Assembly: GCF_041378895.1 (NCBI RefSeq)
Contig: NZ_CP144212.1
Coordinates: forward strand, 2,341,501 to 2,405,500
DNA from: Dechloromonas sp. ZY10
GTDB taxonomy: Bacteria > Pseudomonadota > Gammaproteobacteria > Burkholderiales > Rhodocyclaceae
DNA length: 64,000 bases
Direction of reading: 5' to 3'
Shown here: piece by piece, positions 1 to 7,472 of the stretch
Layout of the letters: each line of letters starts with the position of its first letter
Position numbering within the stretch: the first letter of the stretch is position 1
Notes under the pieces: generated by a model
The model's database searches: none
What the model saw: only the letters and a program-made list of their open reading frames with translations
What the model was told of the DNA's origin: nothing
Position numbers and translations under genes: made by a program

Positions 1-1384
1 CGATACTGGCGCGCAGATTCCATGTGTCGCTGACCTGCCACAGGTAATGCAGCGAGGGATCGACGCTGTGCTGACGGTGTTCGACATTGCCGGCGCTGGC
101 GCTCTCGACGCGGGTATCCAGGAACTGGTAACGCAAACCCGGCGTCAGCACCTGGCGCTCGCTCAGCTGCCATTCATCCTGGATCCAGGCGACCCGGCGC
201 TGTTCGGTCATCTGCGCGCTGTTGTCGGCTCCGCCGCCCTGGCGGCGCTGCTCGTCGTCGGTGGTCTTGTGCCGCCATTCGAGCGCACCGGTCACCAGGT
301 GGCTGTCGCCGAACAACTGCTTGCGCCGGGCTTCCAGCATCTGCTCACGCTCCTCGCGCAGCGTGTTTTCCTTCTGGAACGCGGTTTGCGCGCCGCCGCT
401 GTCGAACTTGCCGGTACGCCGCTCGCTTTCGTCGCGCTCGGCCTGCAACATCCCGCGCAGCGTCGTTTCGGTACCGCCGGCAGCGTTCTGCCGCCATTCG
501 CCGCTCAGCCGGCCGCTGGTCCGGCGGCCGTCCTCGGCGATCAGGTCGCGGCTGGAAATACCGTTGCTCAGCCGGTCGACCGTCGCTGAACGATCGGTTT
601 CGGTGTGAGTCAGGAAGGGCGTCAGGGTAAAGCGCTCGCCGTTGCCCAGATTCCACGAAAAACGCGGACTCAGCGTCAGGTTGCGATCCTCGCCGCGCTG
701 CGTCGCCTTCTCCTGCAAGGTGCCGCCAGCAAACAGGTTGGCGTTCATGGTCTGCTCGCCGACCATCGGCCGACTGTTATAGGCGCCGGAGAGCAGGTAA
801 CCGAAGTCGTTGCGGTCGGGTTCACCGTACTGGCCTTCGAGGCGCAGCGCCGGACGGCCATCGATGGCGCCGACGCCGAGCTTGGCGCCAGCCGTCTGCT
901 GCTTGGGCACGTCGCGCAGGATCAGGTTGATCACCCCGCCCGGCCCGAGCACCGGGAACTCCGGCGTGCTGTTGCGGATGATCTCGACCCGCTCGATCAG
1001 ATCGACCGGCAGACGCAGCGCCGCCATCGGATTGCGGCCGCCGCCGGGCAAAGGCTGACCATCGACCAGAATCTGCGGCATGAAGCGGTCGGGCGAGCGC
1101 ATGCGGCCGCGCGGGCCGCCGTCGAGATCGGCCGAAAGACCGGTGCCGGGCAGCTTGGAGAGCAGTTCGCCGGTGGTGGTGGCATCGAGGACATCGATTT
1201 CCTCACGGTCGTAGACAATTTTGCCGGCCGTCGCATTGCGCCGGATTTCCTGGCTCTGCGAACGCTTGGCCTGGACCTTGACCTCGCCGAGGACGGTTTC
1301 CTGGGCGCTCAACCAGGGAGAAGCCACCAGCAGCGAATACATCAGGGGCGTAGCCAGCAGGTTTGGTTTTCTTGTTTTCATCAT
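1..1384 (-). CDS. TonB-dependent outer-membrane receptor, 3' end beyond window
   Basis: About 460 codons are visible and the reading frame is still open at the window edge, so the end of the barrel is missing. The N-terminus is a signal peptide (MKTRKPNLL..., probable cleavage near LSA-QET). A plug domain follows, with TTGELLSKLPG, QILVDGQPLPGG and ERVEIIRNSTPEF followed by GPGGVINL, then alternating barrel strands. Two ATG codons lie in tandem (1384 and 1381) and neither has a strong Shine-Dalgarno, so the start is uncertain by one codon. The family imports ferric siderophores, haem or cobalamin using TonB energy. A Fur-box-like site about 130 bp upstream and the neighbouring iron genes suggest an iron ligand. 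The substrate cannot be read from the sequence. Confidence 0.85.
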   Translation of the reverse strand, partial: MMKTRKPNLLATPLMYSLLVASPWLSAQETVLGEVKVQAKRSQSQEIRRNATAGKIVYDREEIDVLDATTTGELLSKLPGTGLSADLDGGPRGRMRSPDRFMPQILVDGQPLPGGGRNPMAALRLPVDLIERVEIIRNSTPEFPVLGPGGVINLILRDVPKQQTAGAKLGVGAIDGRPALRLEGQYGEPDRNDFGYLLSGAYNSRPMVGEQTMNANLFAGGTLQEKATQRGEDRNLTLSPRFSWNLGNGERFTLTPFLTHTETDRSATVDRLSNGISSRDLIAEDGRRTSGRLSGEWRQNAAGGTETTLRGMLQAERDESERRTGKFDSGGAQTAFQKENTLREEREQMLEARRKQLFGDSHLVTGALEWRHKTTDDEQRRQGGGADNSAQMTEQRRVAWIQDEWQLSERQVLTPGLRYQFLDTRVESASAGNVEHRQHSVDPSLHYLWQVSDTWNLRASI

Positions 1385-1512
1385 TGCAATGGGAGCAGAT
1401 CGCTAAAAGTTGGGGAAGCCGCCAGCCGCACGGAGGCTGCGAAAGAGGCCGCATCGTAACAAGCTGCCGGCATTTTGTGACGCCCCTTTACAAAGCCTTA
1501 AACTTTTTACAA

Positions 1513-1531
1513 ATGCTTAATAATCATTATC
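1513..1531 (-). promoter_or_regulatory. Fur-box-like operator upstream of the truncated TonB receptor
   Basis: By hand alignment 13 of 19 positions match the Fur consensus GATAATGATAATCATTATC, including an unbroken TAATCATTATC half. It lies between the terminator of the neighbouring receptor gene and the start of the truncated receptor, so it most likely controls the latter. Binding itself is inferred. Confidence 0.6.
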
Positions 1532-1540
1532 TTGAATGCA

Positions 1541-1569
1541 AAAATCCCGGCGCTGAAAAAGCCGCCGGG
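1541..1569 (-). terminator. Rho-independent terminator of the TonB siderophore receptor
   Basis: On the minus strand a CCCGGCG/CGCCGGG stem with a 10-nt loop is followed by ATTTTT. It lies about 30 bp past the stop codon of the receptor ending at 1598. Confidence 0.65.
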
Positions 1570-1597
1570 GAGACTGCCGAAGGACTCGGCGTAGCGT

Positions 1598-3703
1598 TTA
1601 GAACGAGGTCGACAAGGTCAGGCGGGCATTCACCGGCGCCCCCACCGAAATGTTGTTGTCGCTATGCGCGGTCGGCGTGTACTTCTGGTTGGTCAGGTTC
1701 TCGACATTGAGCGCCAGGCGGGTCTTGCCGTCGGCAAAGCGGTAGTACACCGCGCCATCGACTCGGGCAAACTCGGGCAGCTTGACGGTATTGCTGATCG
1801 AGGCATAGCTCTCGGACTGGTAGATCACGCCGAGACCCAGGCCCCAGCCGCCGGCCAGGTCGAACTTGTTCCACACCGACAGGGTGTTGCGCGGCACCAG
1901 GCCAACGCGACGGCCGGCCGGGGCATCGTTGGTGCCCTTCTCGATCAGCGCGTCGAGGTAGGCATAGCCGGCGTAGACCTTCCAGTGGCTGGTCACTTCG
2001 CCCTGCAGGCCGACTTCGACCCCTTCGGTGCGCTGCAGGCCGCCGAGGACCAGGCGCTGACCGGTGGGATCGCTCGGATCCTTGGTCTTGACGTCGTCGC
2101 GGTCGGTACGGAAGACCGCTGCCGACAGCGTCATCTTCGGCAGCACGTCCCAGCGCGCACCGAGCTCGTAGTTGAGCGCGCTTTCCGGCTTCAACTGGGC
2201 GTTGGTGGTAGCCAGCGACAGTTGTTCGCCCTGCGGCAGGAAGGAATAGCTATAGCTGGCGTAGTAGGTCGACACCGCATTTGGTTGCCAGATCAGGCCG
2301 AGGCGCGGGCTGAACTCCTTGTCGGTGCGACCGAGGTCGGTCGGTGCCGCGCGGCGGTCGTCGAACTTCAGCTTGTAGTAGTCGTAGCGCAAGCCGGCCA
2401 GCAGCTTCCACTCCTTGGTCAGCGTGATCTGATCCTGCAGGTAGACTGCGGCGGTATCGGCGGTCACCTGGTTGTTGGCATCGGAGGCGGTAGCGGCGAA
2501 GCGGGTGGCACGGCCGTAAGGCGCGCCGGCGGCGACGGTCAGGCTGGTGGCGTTGCCGAAATAACCGGTCTGGCGGGTATTGCGGCTGTCCTGGTGGCCG
2601 AGTTCGAGACCGACCAGCATCTGGTGCTCGATCGCACCGGTATTGAACTTGAAGCTCAGGTCGGTCTGGTTGAAGTAATTGGTCCGGTCGTTGCCGCTGT
2701 TGTAGGCCGAGAGACTGAGCGTACCGTTGTTCTGCACCGCGCTGCCGGCGAAGACGTTCTGGTAGAACTTGTCGTAATGGCTGACGCGGAAGCTGTTCTT
2801 CAACTTGACGTTATTGTTGAAGGCATGGTCGAGGACGGCGGCCAGGCTGTTGACCTCGGTCCGCGCCACGCTTTGCTCGGTGTTGCCGAAGAAGCGGCTG
2901 CGCGCGGTGTCGTAAGGACGCCCGGCAAACGACGGCTGGCCGCGGTCGGCGGTGCGCTCGTCGAAGAGATATTCGTAGGACAGCGACAGCAGGGTGCTGT
3001 CGCTCAGCTTGAACGCGGCCGTCGGGTTGAAGCCGTAGCGCTTGAGGTCGACGCCGTCGCGGAAGCTCTCGGCCTGCTCGCCCATCAGGTTGAGGCGCCA
3101 GGATGCCGCTTCCGACAGACGACCGCCGAGGTCGCCGGTGGCCCGCACCTGACCATCGCTGCCGAGGGTCAGGCCGGCATCGGCGTGGCGGGTGAAATCG
3201 GCGCTCTTGGTCACCCGGTTGACCACGCCGCCGGCACCGCCACGGCCGAAGGCCATGCCCGCCGGGCCCTTGATCGCCTCGACCCGCTCGACGTTGTAGA
3301 GATCGCGGTAGTACTGGGTATCGTCGCGCACGCCATTAACGAAGAAGTCGGCCGTGGTGTTGATGCCGCGAATCACCATCTGGTCGCGGTTGCCCTCACC
3401 CTGCGCCATGCTGGCGCCGGGAACGTAACGCAGCACATCGCCCATGCCGCGCATCGCCTGGTCCTTGACCAACTCTTCGCCGACGACGGCGACCGAGGCC
3501 GGCACGTCCTTGAGCGCGGTATCGGTCTTGGTGAAGGAGGCGGAACGGGTGGCCCGGTAACCGGCCACCGGACCATCGGCGACTTCGCCACGGTCCTTGA
3601 CCACCACCGGGGCCAGCGATTGTTCTTGCGCCTGGGCCACGGCAACGGCGGCCAGGCCGGCAACAACGGCCAGCAGCGAAGGCTTGATCTGGAACGGCAA
3701 CAT
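1598..3703 (-). CDS. TonB-dependent siderophore receptor (Fiu/FhuE-like)
   Basis: This 701-residue outer-membrane receptor has a signal peptide (MLPFQIKPSLLAVVAG... AQAQEQS) and a plug with ALKDVPASVAVVGEELV, MVIRGINTTADFFVNGVRD and VERVEAIKGPAGMAFGRG. A 22-strand-type barrel follows and ends in the aromatic-terminated RLTLSTSF needed for barrel assembly. The frame is open 50 codons further upstream, but the ATG at 3703 has a GAGAGA ribosome site and starts exactly at the signal peptide. The family takes up ferric siderophores across the outer membrane. The catecholate-receptor-like plug suggests catecholates, but the substrate is inferred. Its promoter region carries a Fur-box-like site and it ends in its own terminator. 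Confidence 0.92.
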   Translation of the reverse strand: MLPFQIKPSLLAVVAGLAAVAVAQAQEQSLAPVVVKDRGEVADGPVAGYRATRSASFTKTDTALKDVPASVAVVGEELVKDQAMRGMGDVLRYVPGASMAQGEGNRDQMVIRGINTTADFFVNGVRDDTQYYRDLYNVERVEAIKGPAGMAFGRGGAGGVVNRVTKSADFTRHADAGLTLGSDGQVRATGDLGGRLSEAASWRLNLMGEQAESFRDGVDLKRYGFNPTAAFKLSDSTLLSLSYEYLFDERTADRGQPSFAGRPYDTARSRFFGNTEQSVARTEVNSLAAVLDHAFNNNVKLKNSFRVSHYDKFYQNVFAGSAVQNNGTLSLSAYNSGNDRTNYFNQTDLSFKFNTGAIEHQMLVGLELGHQDSRNTRQTGYFGNATSLTVAAGAPYGRATRFAATASDANNQVTADTAAVYLQDQITLTKEWKLLAGLRYDYYKLKFDDRRAAPTDLGRTDKEFSPRLGLIWQPNAVSTYYASYSYSFLPQGEQLSLATTNAQLKPESALNYELGARWDVLPKMTLSAAVFRTDRDDVKTKDPSDPTGQRLVLGGLQRTEGVEVGLQGEVTSHWKVYAGYAYLDALIEKGTNDAPAGRRVGLVPRNTLSVWNKFDLAGGWGLGLGVIYQSESYASISNTVKLPEFARVDGAVYYRFADGKTRLALNVENLTNQKYTPTAHSDNNISVGAPVNARLTLSTSF

Positions 3704-3892
3704 GAAATTCTCTCTCGTTAGTAATCGTTGAGGTCCGCCCTGCAGGCGGCCAGAAGGCAGAAAAACCTTCCGCGAGAGAGTGCTTGCCAACCGGGTACCC
3801 AGACACAACGCGGCAACGCTCCCTCGACGGGGCGCAATCGGTTTGGCTGGCATGGGCGGCGCGAAAAAGCGCGCAGCACCGGCTGGCTAATT

Positions 3893-3911
3893 GAGATCGA
3901 TTATCATTGTA
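3893..3911 (-). promoter_or_regulatory. Fur-box-like operator of the siderophore receptor
   Basis: 13 of 19 positions match the Fur consensus; the core is GATTATCATT. The octamer AGCCAGCC (minus strand) starts 4 bp further toward the gene at 3881-3888, and another partial copy lies at 3845-3851. The site is about 190 bp upstream of the start codon at 3703. Confidence 0.6.
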
Positions 3912-4287
3912 ACAAAACCTTGCTGACGCGACCAGCCGCCATCGAGGTTGACGCAGCTCGTGAAAGACCGCTGCCGTAGATGATGAAAAAATCTACGCGG
4001 GGAAGGCGGTCGGCTTTTCGGCCTAAGCTAACTGTGGGCCGCTGCTCTGGAAGAGGTGGCAATGCGACTCTTACCCGCCGTTCAGCCGCTCATGGTGGCC
4101 AACAGCATTATGCCGAAGACTTAGCGCAGCACCCAACCTAAAGCGAAAGTAGCAGGCTTTTAGAAGGTGATGCTCAGGCACCTGCGATGTTTGCAAGTTA
4201 CTTATTTATATGCCCACTGGGTCAATTTGTGACGTTTCAGGTATTCTTGAAGCTGTTAGAGAATCAGTGGGCAATCAAGGGGGGGCT
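3912..4287 (+). other. AT-richer intergenic stretch, no gene seen
   Basis: This stretch separates the iron genes from the orphan gene on the plus strand. I find no convincing coding frame or RNA gene. It contains a small perfect 7-bp inverted repeat (CGTAGAT at 3975-3981, ATCTACG at 3991-3997) with an A-rich loop. The AT-rich run just before 4210 could hold the promoter of the downstream gene, but I cannot place -35/-10 boxes with confidence. Confidence 0.4.
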
Positions 4288-5208
4288 ATGAGTAATAAAG
4301 AAGACGAATCGACTTCGGATAGCATTAAAGAACGGATGCAGTGCGGAATCGTAATGCCAATATCTGCAATCGACGGTTGCACTGCGGACCATTGGTCGGA
4401 AGTGAAAGCTATCATCACGGATGCAGTGGAGCGTATTGAAGCACCAAAGTTCACAGCAAGGCTAGTGAGCGACGCAGACGATGTCGGGGTGATCCAAAGA
4501 CGAATTGTTCAAGGAGTCTATGGCGCGGATGTAATCGTTTGTGATGTTAGCGGAAAAAATCCCAATGTTATGTTCGAGCTAGGGATGAGGTTGGCGTTCG
4601 ATAAACCGACGGTGATCATCAAGGACGACAAGACTGACTACATGTTTGATACAGGTGTGATTGAACACATAACGTATCCTCGAGATTTGCGCTTTCAGCG
4701 TATTGTCGAGTTTAAACAGCTCTTGGCGCAGAAGGTACTTGCAACCTATAACGCATCCCTACGCGATCCGGACAACTCAACGTTTCTGAAAAACTTCGGG
4801 ACGTTCAAGGTTGCGCACTTGACTGAGAAAGAAGCCTCTGCCGAACAAATCATCCTTGATGCAATCGGCGATTTGCAAAGAGAGGTTGGCGCTTTGCGAC
4901 GTAACTCCATCGCAGGATCAATTCCTTCCGGCTGGCAAAACATCTTCGAACGAGCAGCCTTCACTATGGAGGAGATTGAATCCGTCGTAACCCAAGCTGA
5001 GTCCCTTATGGCCTATGGCTCAGGCGAGGCGTTTAGTGAACTTGCTGCAATGCGAGGCACCTTGAAGCGTATCCGCGGATTGCCCTCTCTGCCAGATCGG
5101 CTTTCTTCGCGGTTGGATGCAATTCTTGCAGCTGTTCCACCAACAGCTACTACAGATGGTTTTGGGCCTAAAAAGCTGAAAATTACTACTTCCAAATCGC
5201 TTGCGTGA
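4288..5208 (+). CDS. Orphan protein with nucleoside-2-deoxyribosyltransferase/TIR-like Rossmann domain
   Basis: This is a 306-residue cytosolic protein with no signal peptide or membrane segment. Residues ~15-150 look like a Rossmann-type nucleotide-processing fold: strand CGIVMPIS, then IQRRIVQGVYGADVIVCDV followed by NPNVMFELGMRLAF, then TVIIKD. The D-x3-NPNVxxELGxR pattern is shared by nucleoside 2-deoxyribosyltransferase-like and TIR-like proteins, in which the Glu is catalytic. The remaining ~150 residues are predicted helical and unrecognised. I chose ATG 4288 over the upstream in-frame ATG 4210 because it follows an AAGGGGGGG ribosome site by 2-3 bases. Base composition is visibly lower in GC than both flanks and the gene has no partner, which suggests horizontal transfer. 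A defence role (NAD+ or nucleotide depletion) is speculative. Confidence 0.7.
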   Translation: MSNKEDESTSDSIKERMQCGIVMPISAIDGCTADHWSEVKAIITDAVERIEAPKFTARLVSDADDVGVIQRRIVQGVYGADVIVCDVSGKNPNVMFELGMRLAFDKPTVIIKDDKTDYMFDTGVIEHITYPRDLRFQRIVEFKQLLAQKVLATYNASLRDPDNSTFLKNFGTFKVAHLTEKEASAEQIILDAIGDLQREVGALRRNSIAGSIPSGWQNIFERAAFTMEEIESVVTQAESLMAYGSGEAFSELAAMRGTLKRIRGLPSLPDRLSSRLDAILAAVPPTATTDGFGPKKLKITTSKSLA

Positions 5209-5532
5209 AAGCGACTACTCCACCTGTCGGCAATATCTTGTAGACAGAGTTTCTGAAGTGTCAGACTCTTGCCCTGTGGCTTTCACAGAAGCTGCACTAT
5301 AGACAAGTGCTGGATGGTATGTAAGCGGTTGATTTTTCGGTGTATGGCTTGTGGGTTTTATTTTTTGCACATCACGACCCAAATACTTAGGCCGTTGCCT
5401 CGCAAGGTTCAGCAACCTGCCGGAATTCGAAAATTCCGCTGTTACTACACCCGAGCATCGAAGGGCCGCTGAGGCTCGAGAGTTCGTGCTCGTCGCTGAT
5501 GCATGCCGTATGGCAGTGACAGGTAGCGCAAG
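5209..5532. other. Intergenic region after the orphan gene, no gene seen
   Basis: The first part is AT-richer, like the orphan gene; GC rises toward 5450. Short open frames exist on both strands but have no homology I recognise, no ribosome site and no typical codon bias. It may be the right-hand part of a small horizontally acquired insert or decayed sequence. Confidence 0.4.
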
Positions 5533-5590
5533 TGCCATTGCGAGTGAAAAGCCCTCCCAATTCAAGGAGGGCTTTTCACTCGCAATGGCA
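5533..5590 (-). terminator. 25-bp perfect inverted repeat, likely terminator of the hydroxyacid dehydrogenase operon
   Basis: The arms at 5533-5557 and 5566-5590 are perfectly complementary over 25 bp with an 8-nt loop. The inner part is the classical AAAAGCCCTCC/GGAGGGCTTTT form, which works in both directions. It lies 36 bp beyond the stop of the minus-strand gene ending at 5626. The outer 14 bp of the stem are unusually long for a simple terminator. Confidence 0.75.
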
Positions 5591-5625
5591 AGCCAGCCAC
5601 CGGATCCAAGCCTGCGATGGAGGAA

Positions 5626-6735
5626 TCAGGCTGGCTGCAGGCACGTCGGCCCGATGGCCGCTAGCGTCGGGCAGCCGCACAGCGCCATGCAGACCTCCAG
5701 TTCCTCGCGCAGCAGGCGCAGTAGATGCGCCACGCCGAGCGGCCCGGCGACCGCCAGCGCGGCGATGTAGTGGCGGCCGATCAGGACCGCGTCGGCGCCC
5801 AGCGCCAGGGCTGTGAACACATCGCTGCCCCGGCGGATACCGCCGTCGAGGAGCAGCGGATAGCCGGCGCCGAGCGCTGCCCGGATTTCCGGCAAGGCGT
5901 GCAGGCTGGCTGGCACCCGGTCGAGCACGCGGCCGCCGTGGTTGGAGACGACCAGGCCGTCAACGCCGAGCGCACGCGCCTTGAGGGCATCGTCGGGATG
6001 CAGGATGCCCTTGAGCAGCAGGGGCAGGCGGGTTTGTTCGCGCAGCCAGGCCACATCGTCCCAGTTTGGCGCGCCGGCGAGCGCGGCAAACACCGGGCTG
6101 GTGGAGGAAACTGCGGGATTCACGGTCGACGCCGGTTTTGGCACATTTTCCAGGTTGACCGTGGAAAGCCCCGGCGGCAGCCGGAAACCGGCCCGCTGCT
6201 CGCGGTTGCGGATGCCGGCCAGGGCCGCATCGACGGTGAACACCAGGGCCTGACAGCCAGCCGCTTCGGCCCGGCGCAACAGGTGCAGCGAAGCTGCGCG
6301 CCCGCCCTGCCAGTAGAGCTGGAACCATAGCGGCCCGGCGGCCCGGGCGGCGATGTCTTCGAGCCGGGTGGTTGCCAGCGTACTGACCACGAAGGGCGTT
6401 TCCAGCGCCCCGGCCGCCAGCGCCGTCGCCAGTTCGCCGTCGGCGTGAAACAGCTTCTGATAGGCCACCGGTGCCAGCAGCAGCGGATGCTGCAGTTCCT
6501 GCCCGAACAGGCGGCAGCGAGTATGGCCGTCGCTCACCGCCGCCAGCGGCCGTGGCCAGAGGCGGAAATCGGCGAAGGCGTTGCAATTTTCCTGCAGGGT
6601 TTCCTCGTCGCCAGCACCGCCTTGCAGATAGGCCAACGCGTTGGCGTCCAGGTGCTGGCCGACCCGCCGCGCATAATCGCAGGCGGCAACGACATCGGCG
6701 GGGATCGCCGCGAGCGGCGGTAAGGGCGCGTTCAT
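5626..6735 (-). CDS. FMN-dependent alpha-hydroxyacid dehydrogenase (LldD-like)
   Basis: This 369-residue TIM-barrel flavoenzyme oxidises an L-2-hydroxyacid (lactate, glycolate or mandelate type) to the 2-oxoacid. Visible signatures are [13 protein letters not shown], the active-site Lys of LLLKGIL, the catalytic His/Arg segment [23 protein letters not shown] (the family's SNHGGRQLD motif) and the FMN-phosphate loop [25 protein letters not shown]. The ATG overlaps the piuC stop by 4 bp (ATGA), so the two are translationally coupled. This start also fits the family N-terminus. Association with piuC/fiu suggests a role in processing an imported ligand or supplying a 2-oxoacid, but the substrate is unknown. 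The long hairpin at 5533 terminates it. Confidence 0.88.
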   Translation of the reverse strand: MNAPLPPLAAIPADVVAACDYARRVGQHLDANALAYLQGGAGDEETLQENCNAFADFRLWPRPLAAVSDGHTRCRLFGQELQHPLLLAPVAYQKLFHADGELATALAAGALETPFVVSTLATTRLEDIAARAAGPLWFQLYWQGGRAASLHLLRRAEAAGCQALVFTVDAALAGIRNREQRAGFRLPPGLSTVNLENVPKPASTVNPAVSSTSPVFAALAGAPNWDDVAWLREQTRLPLLLKGILHPDDALKARALGVDGLVVSNHGGRVLDRVPASLHALPEIRAALGAGYPLLLDGGIRRGSDVFTALALGADAVLIGRHYIAALAVAGPLGVAHLLRLLREELEVCMALCGCPTLAAIGPTCLQPA

Positions 6736-7409
6736 TCGGCCCACTGCTGCAGGAGCTTGTGATAATGCCCGGTCAGCGCGACCAATTCGGCGTTGTCGCC
6801 GAGTTGCTGGCGCAGCTTGAGGATGGTCATGTCGAGCTCGAACAGCATCGCTCGCTGCCAGGCATCGCGGACCAGGCTCTGGGTCCACAAAAAGGAAGCG
6901 ATGCGGACCCCGGCCGTCACCGGCTCGACCCGGTGCAGGCTGGTCGAGGGATAGACGATGGCGTCGCCGGCCGCGAGTTTGACCTCATGACAGCCGTAGC
7001 TGTCCTCGGCGATCAGTTCGCCGCCTTCGTACTCGTCGGGGTCGGAGAGAAAGACCGTGGTCGACACGTCGGTGCGCACCTGGCGGCCACTGAAGCGATC
7101 GACCTGGATCGCGTTGTCGATGTGGTTGCCGTAATGGCCGCCGTTTTCGTAACGGTTGAACATCGGCGGCAGGATGTACTTGGGCAGCGCCGCCGACATG
7201 AACAGCGGGTGCCGGCGCAAGGCCTCGGCGATCCGTGGCGAGAGTTCGGCAAAGGCCGGGGAATCGACCGCCAGCTGGCGATTCTGCTTGATCGTCGCGG
7301 CCTGAGCGCCAGCGGTTTGCAGGCCATCAACCCAACCGGCGGCGTCGAGCCGCTGGCGGATGTCGGCGACTTCGGCCTTGCTCAGGACCTGCGGAATGTG
7401 CAACAGCAT
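6732..7409 (-). CDS. piuC: PKHD-type Fe(II)/2-oxoglutarate hydroxylase PiuC (YbiX)
   Basis: At 225 residues it matches the PiuC/YbiX length. The Fe(II) facial triad is visible as H-x-D in [10 protein letters not shown] (about residues 96-98) and the distal His in SLHRVEPV (about 159). The Arg of VTAGVRIA is the expected 2-oxoglutarate ligand. The family is iron-repressed and accompanies Fiu/PiuA receptors; its exact substrate is not established. ATG 7409 follows a GGGAGAA ribosome site. It sits downstream of fiu, separated by an intercistronic terminator-like hairpin, and overlaps the next gene by 4 bp. Confidence 0.93.
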   Translation of the reverse strand: MLLHIPQVLSKAEVADIRQRLDAAGWVDGLQTAGAQAATIKQNRQLAVDSPAFAELSPRIAEALRRHPLFMSAALPKYILPPMFNRYENGGHYGNHIDNAIQVDRFSGRQVRTDVSTTVFLSDPDEYEGGELIAEDSYGCHEVKLAAGDAIVYPSTSLHRVEPVTAGVRIASFLWTQSLVRDAWQRAMLFELDMTILKLRQQLGDNAELVALTGHYHKLLQQWAE

Positions 7410-7429
7410 CGGATTCTCCCTGCAATGCG

Positions 7430-7455
7430 AAAAAGCCCGCCGGGGCGCGGCGGGC
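7430..7455 (-). terminator. Intercistronic terminator-like hairpin between fiu and piuC
   Basis: On the minus strand GCCCGCCG/CGGCGGGC with a 5-nt loop is followed by TTTTT. The hairpin lies 18 bp past the fiu stop and just ahead of the piuC ribosome site. It probably lowers piuC expression relative to fiu rather than fully separating them, since no promoter is visible in the short gap. Confidence 0.7.
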
Positions 7456-7472
7456 GGAGTCTAGCGGCGGAC

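Noticed and set aside
1664-3721. 685-codon plus-strand frame opposite the siderophore receptor
   Set aside because: Shadow of the receptor's codon bias; no recognisable protein features.
5215-5565. Possible small gene in the region after the orphan gene
   Set aside because: Its start falls in the long inverted repeat, it has no ribosome site and no recognisable similarity; left as non-coding.
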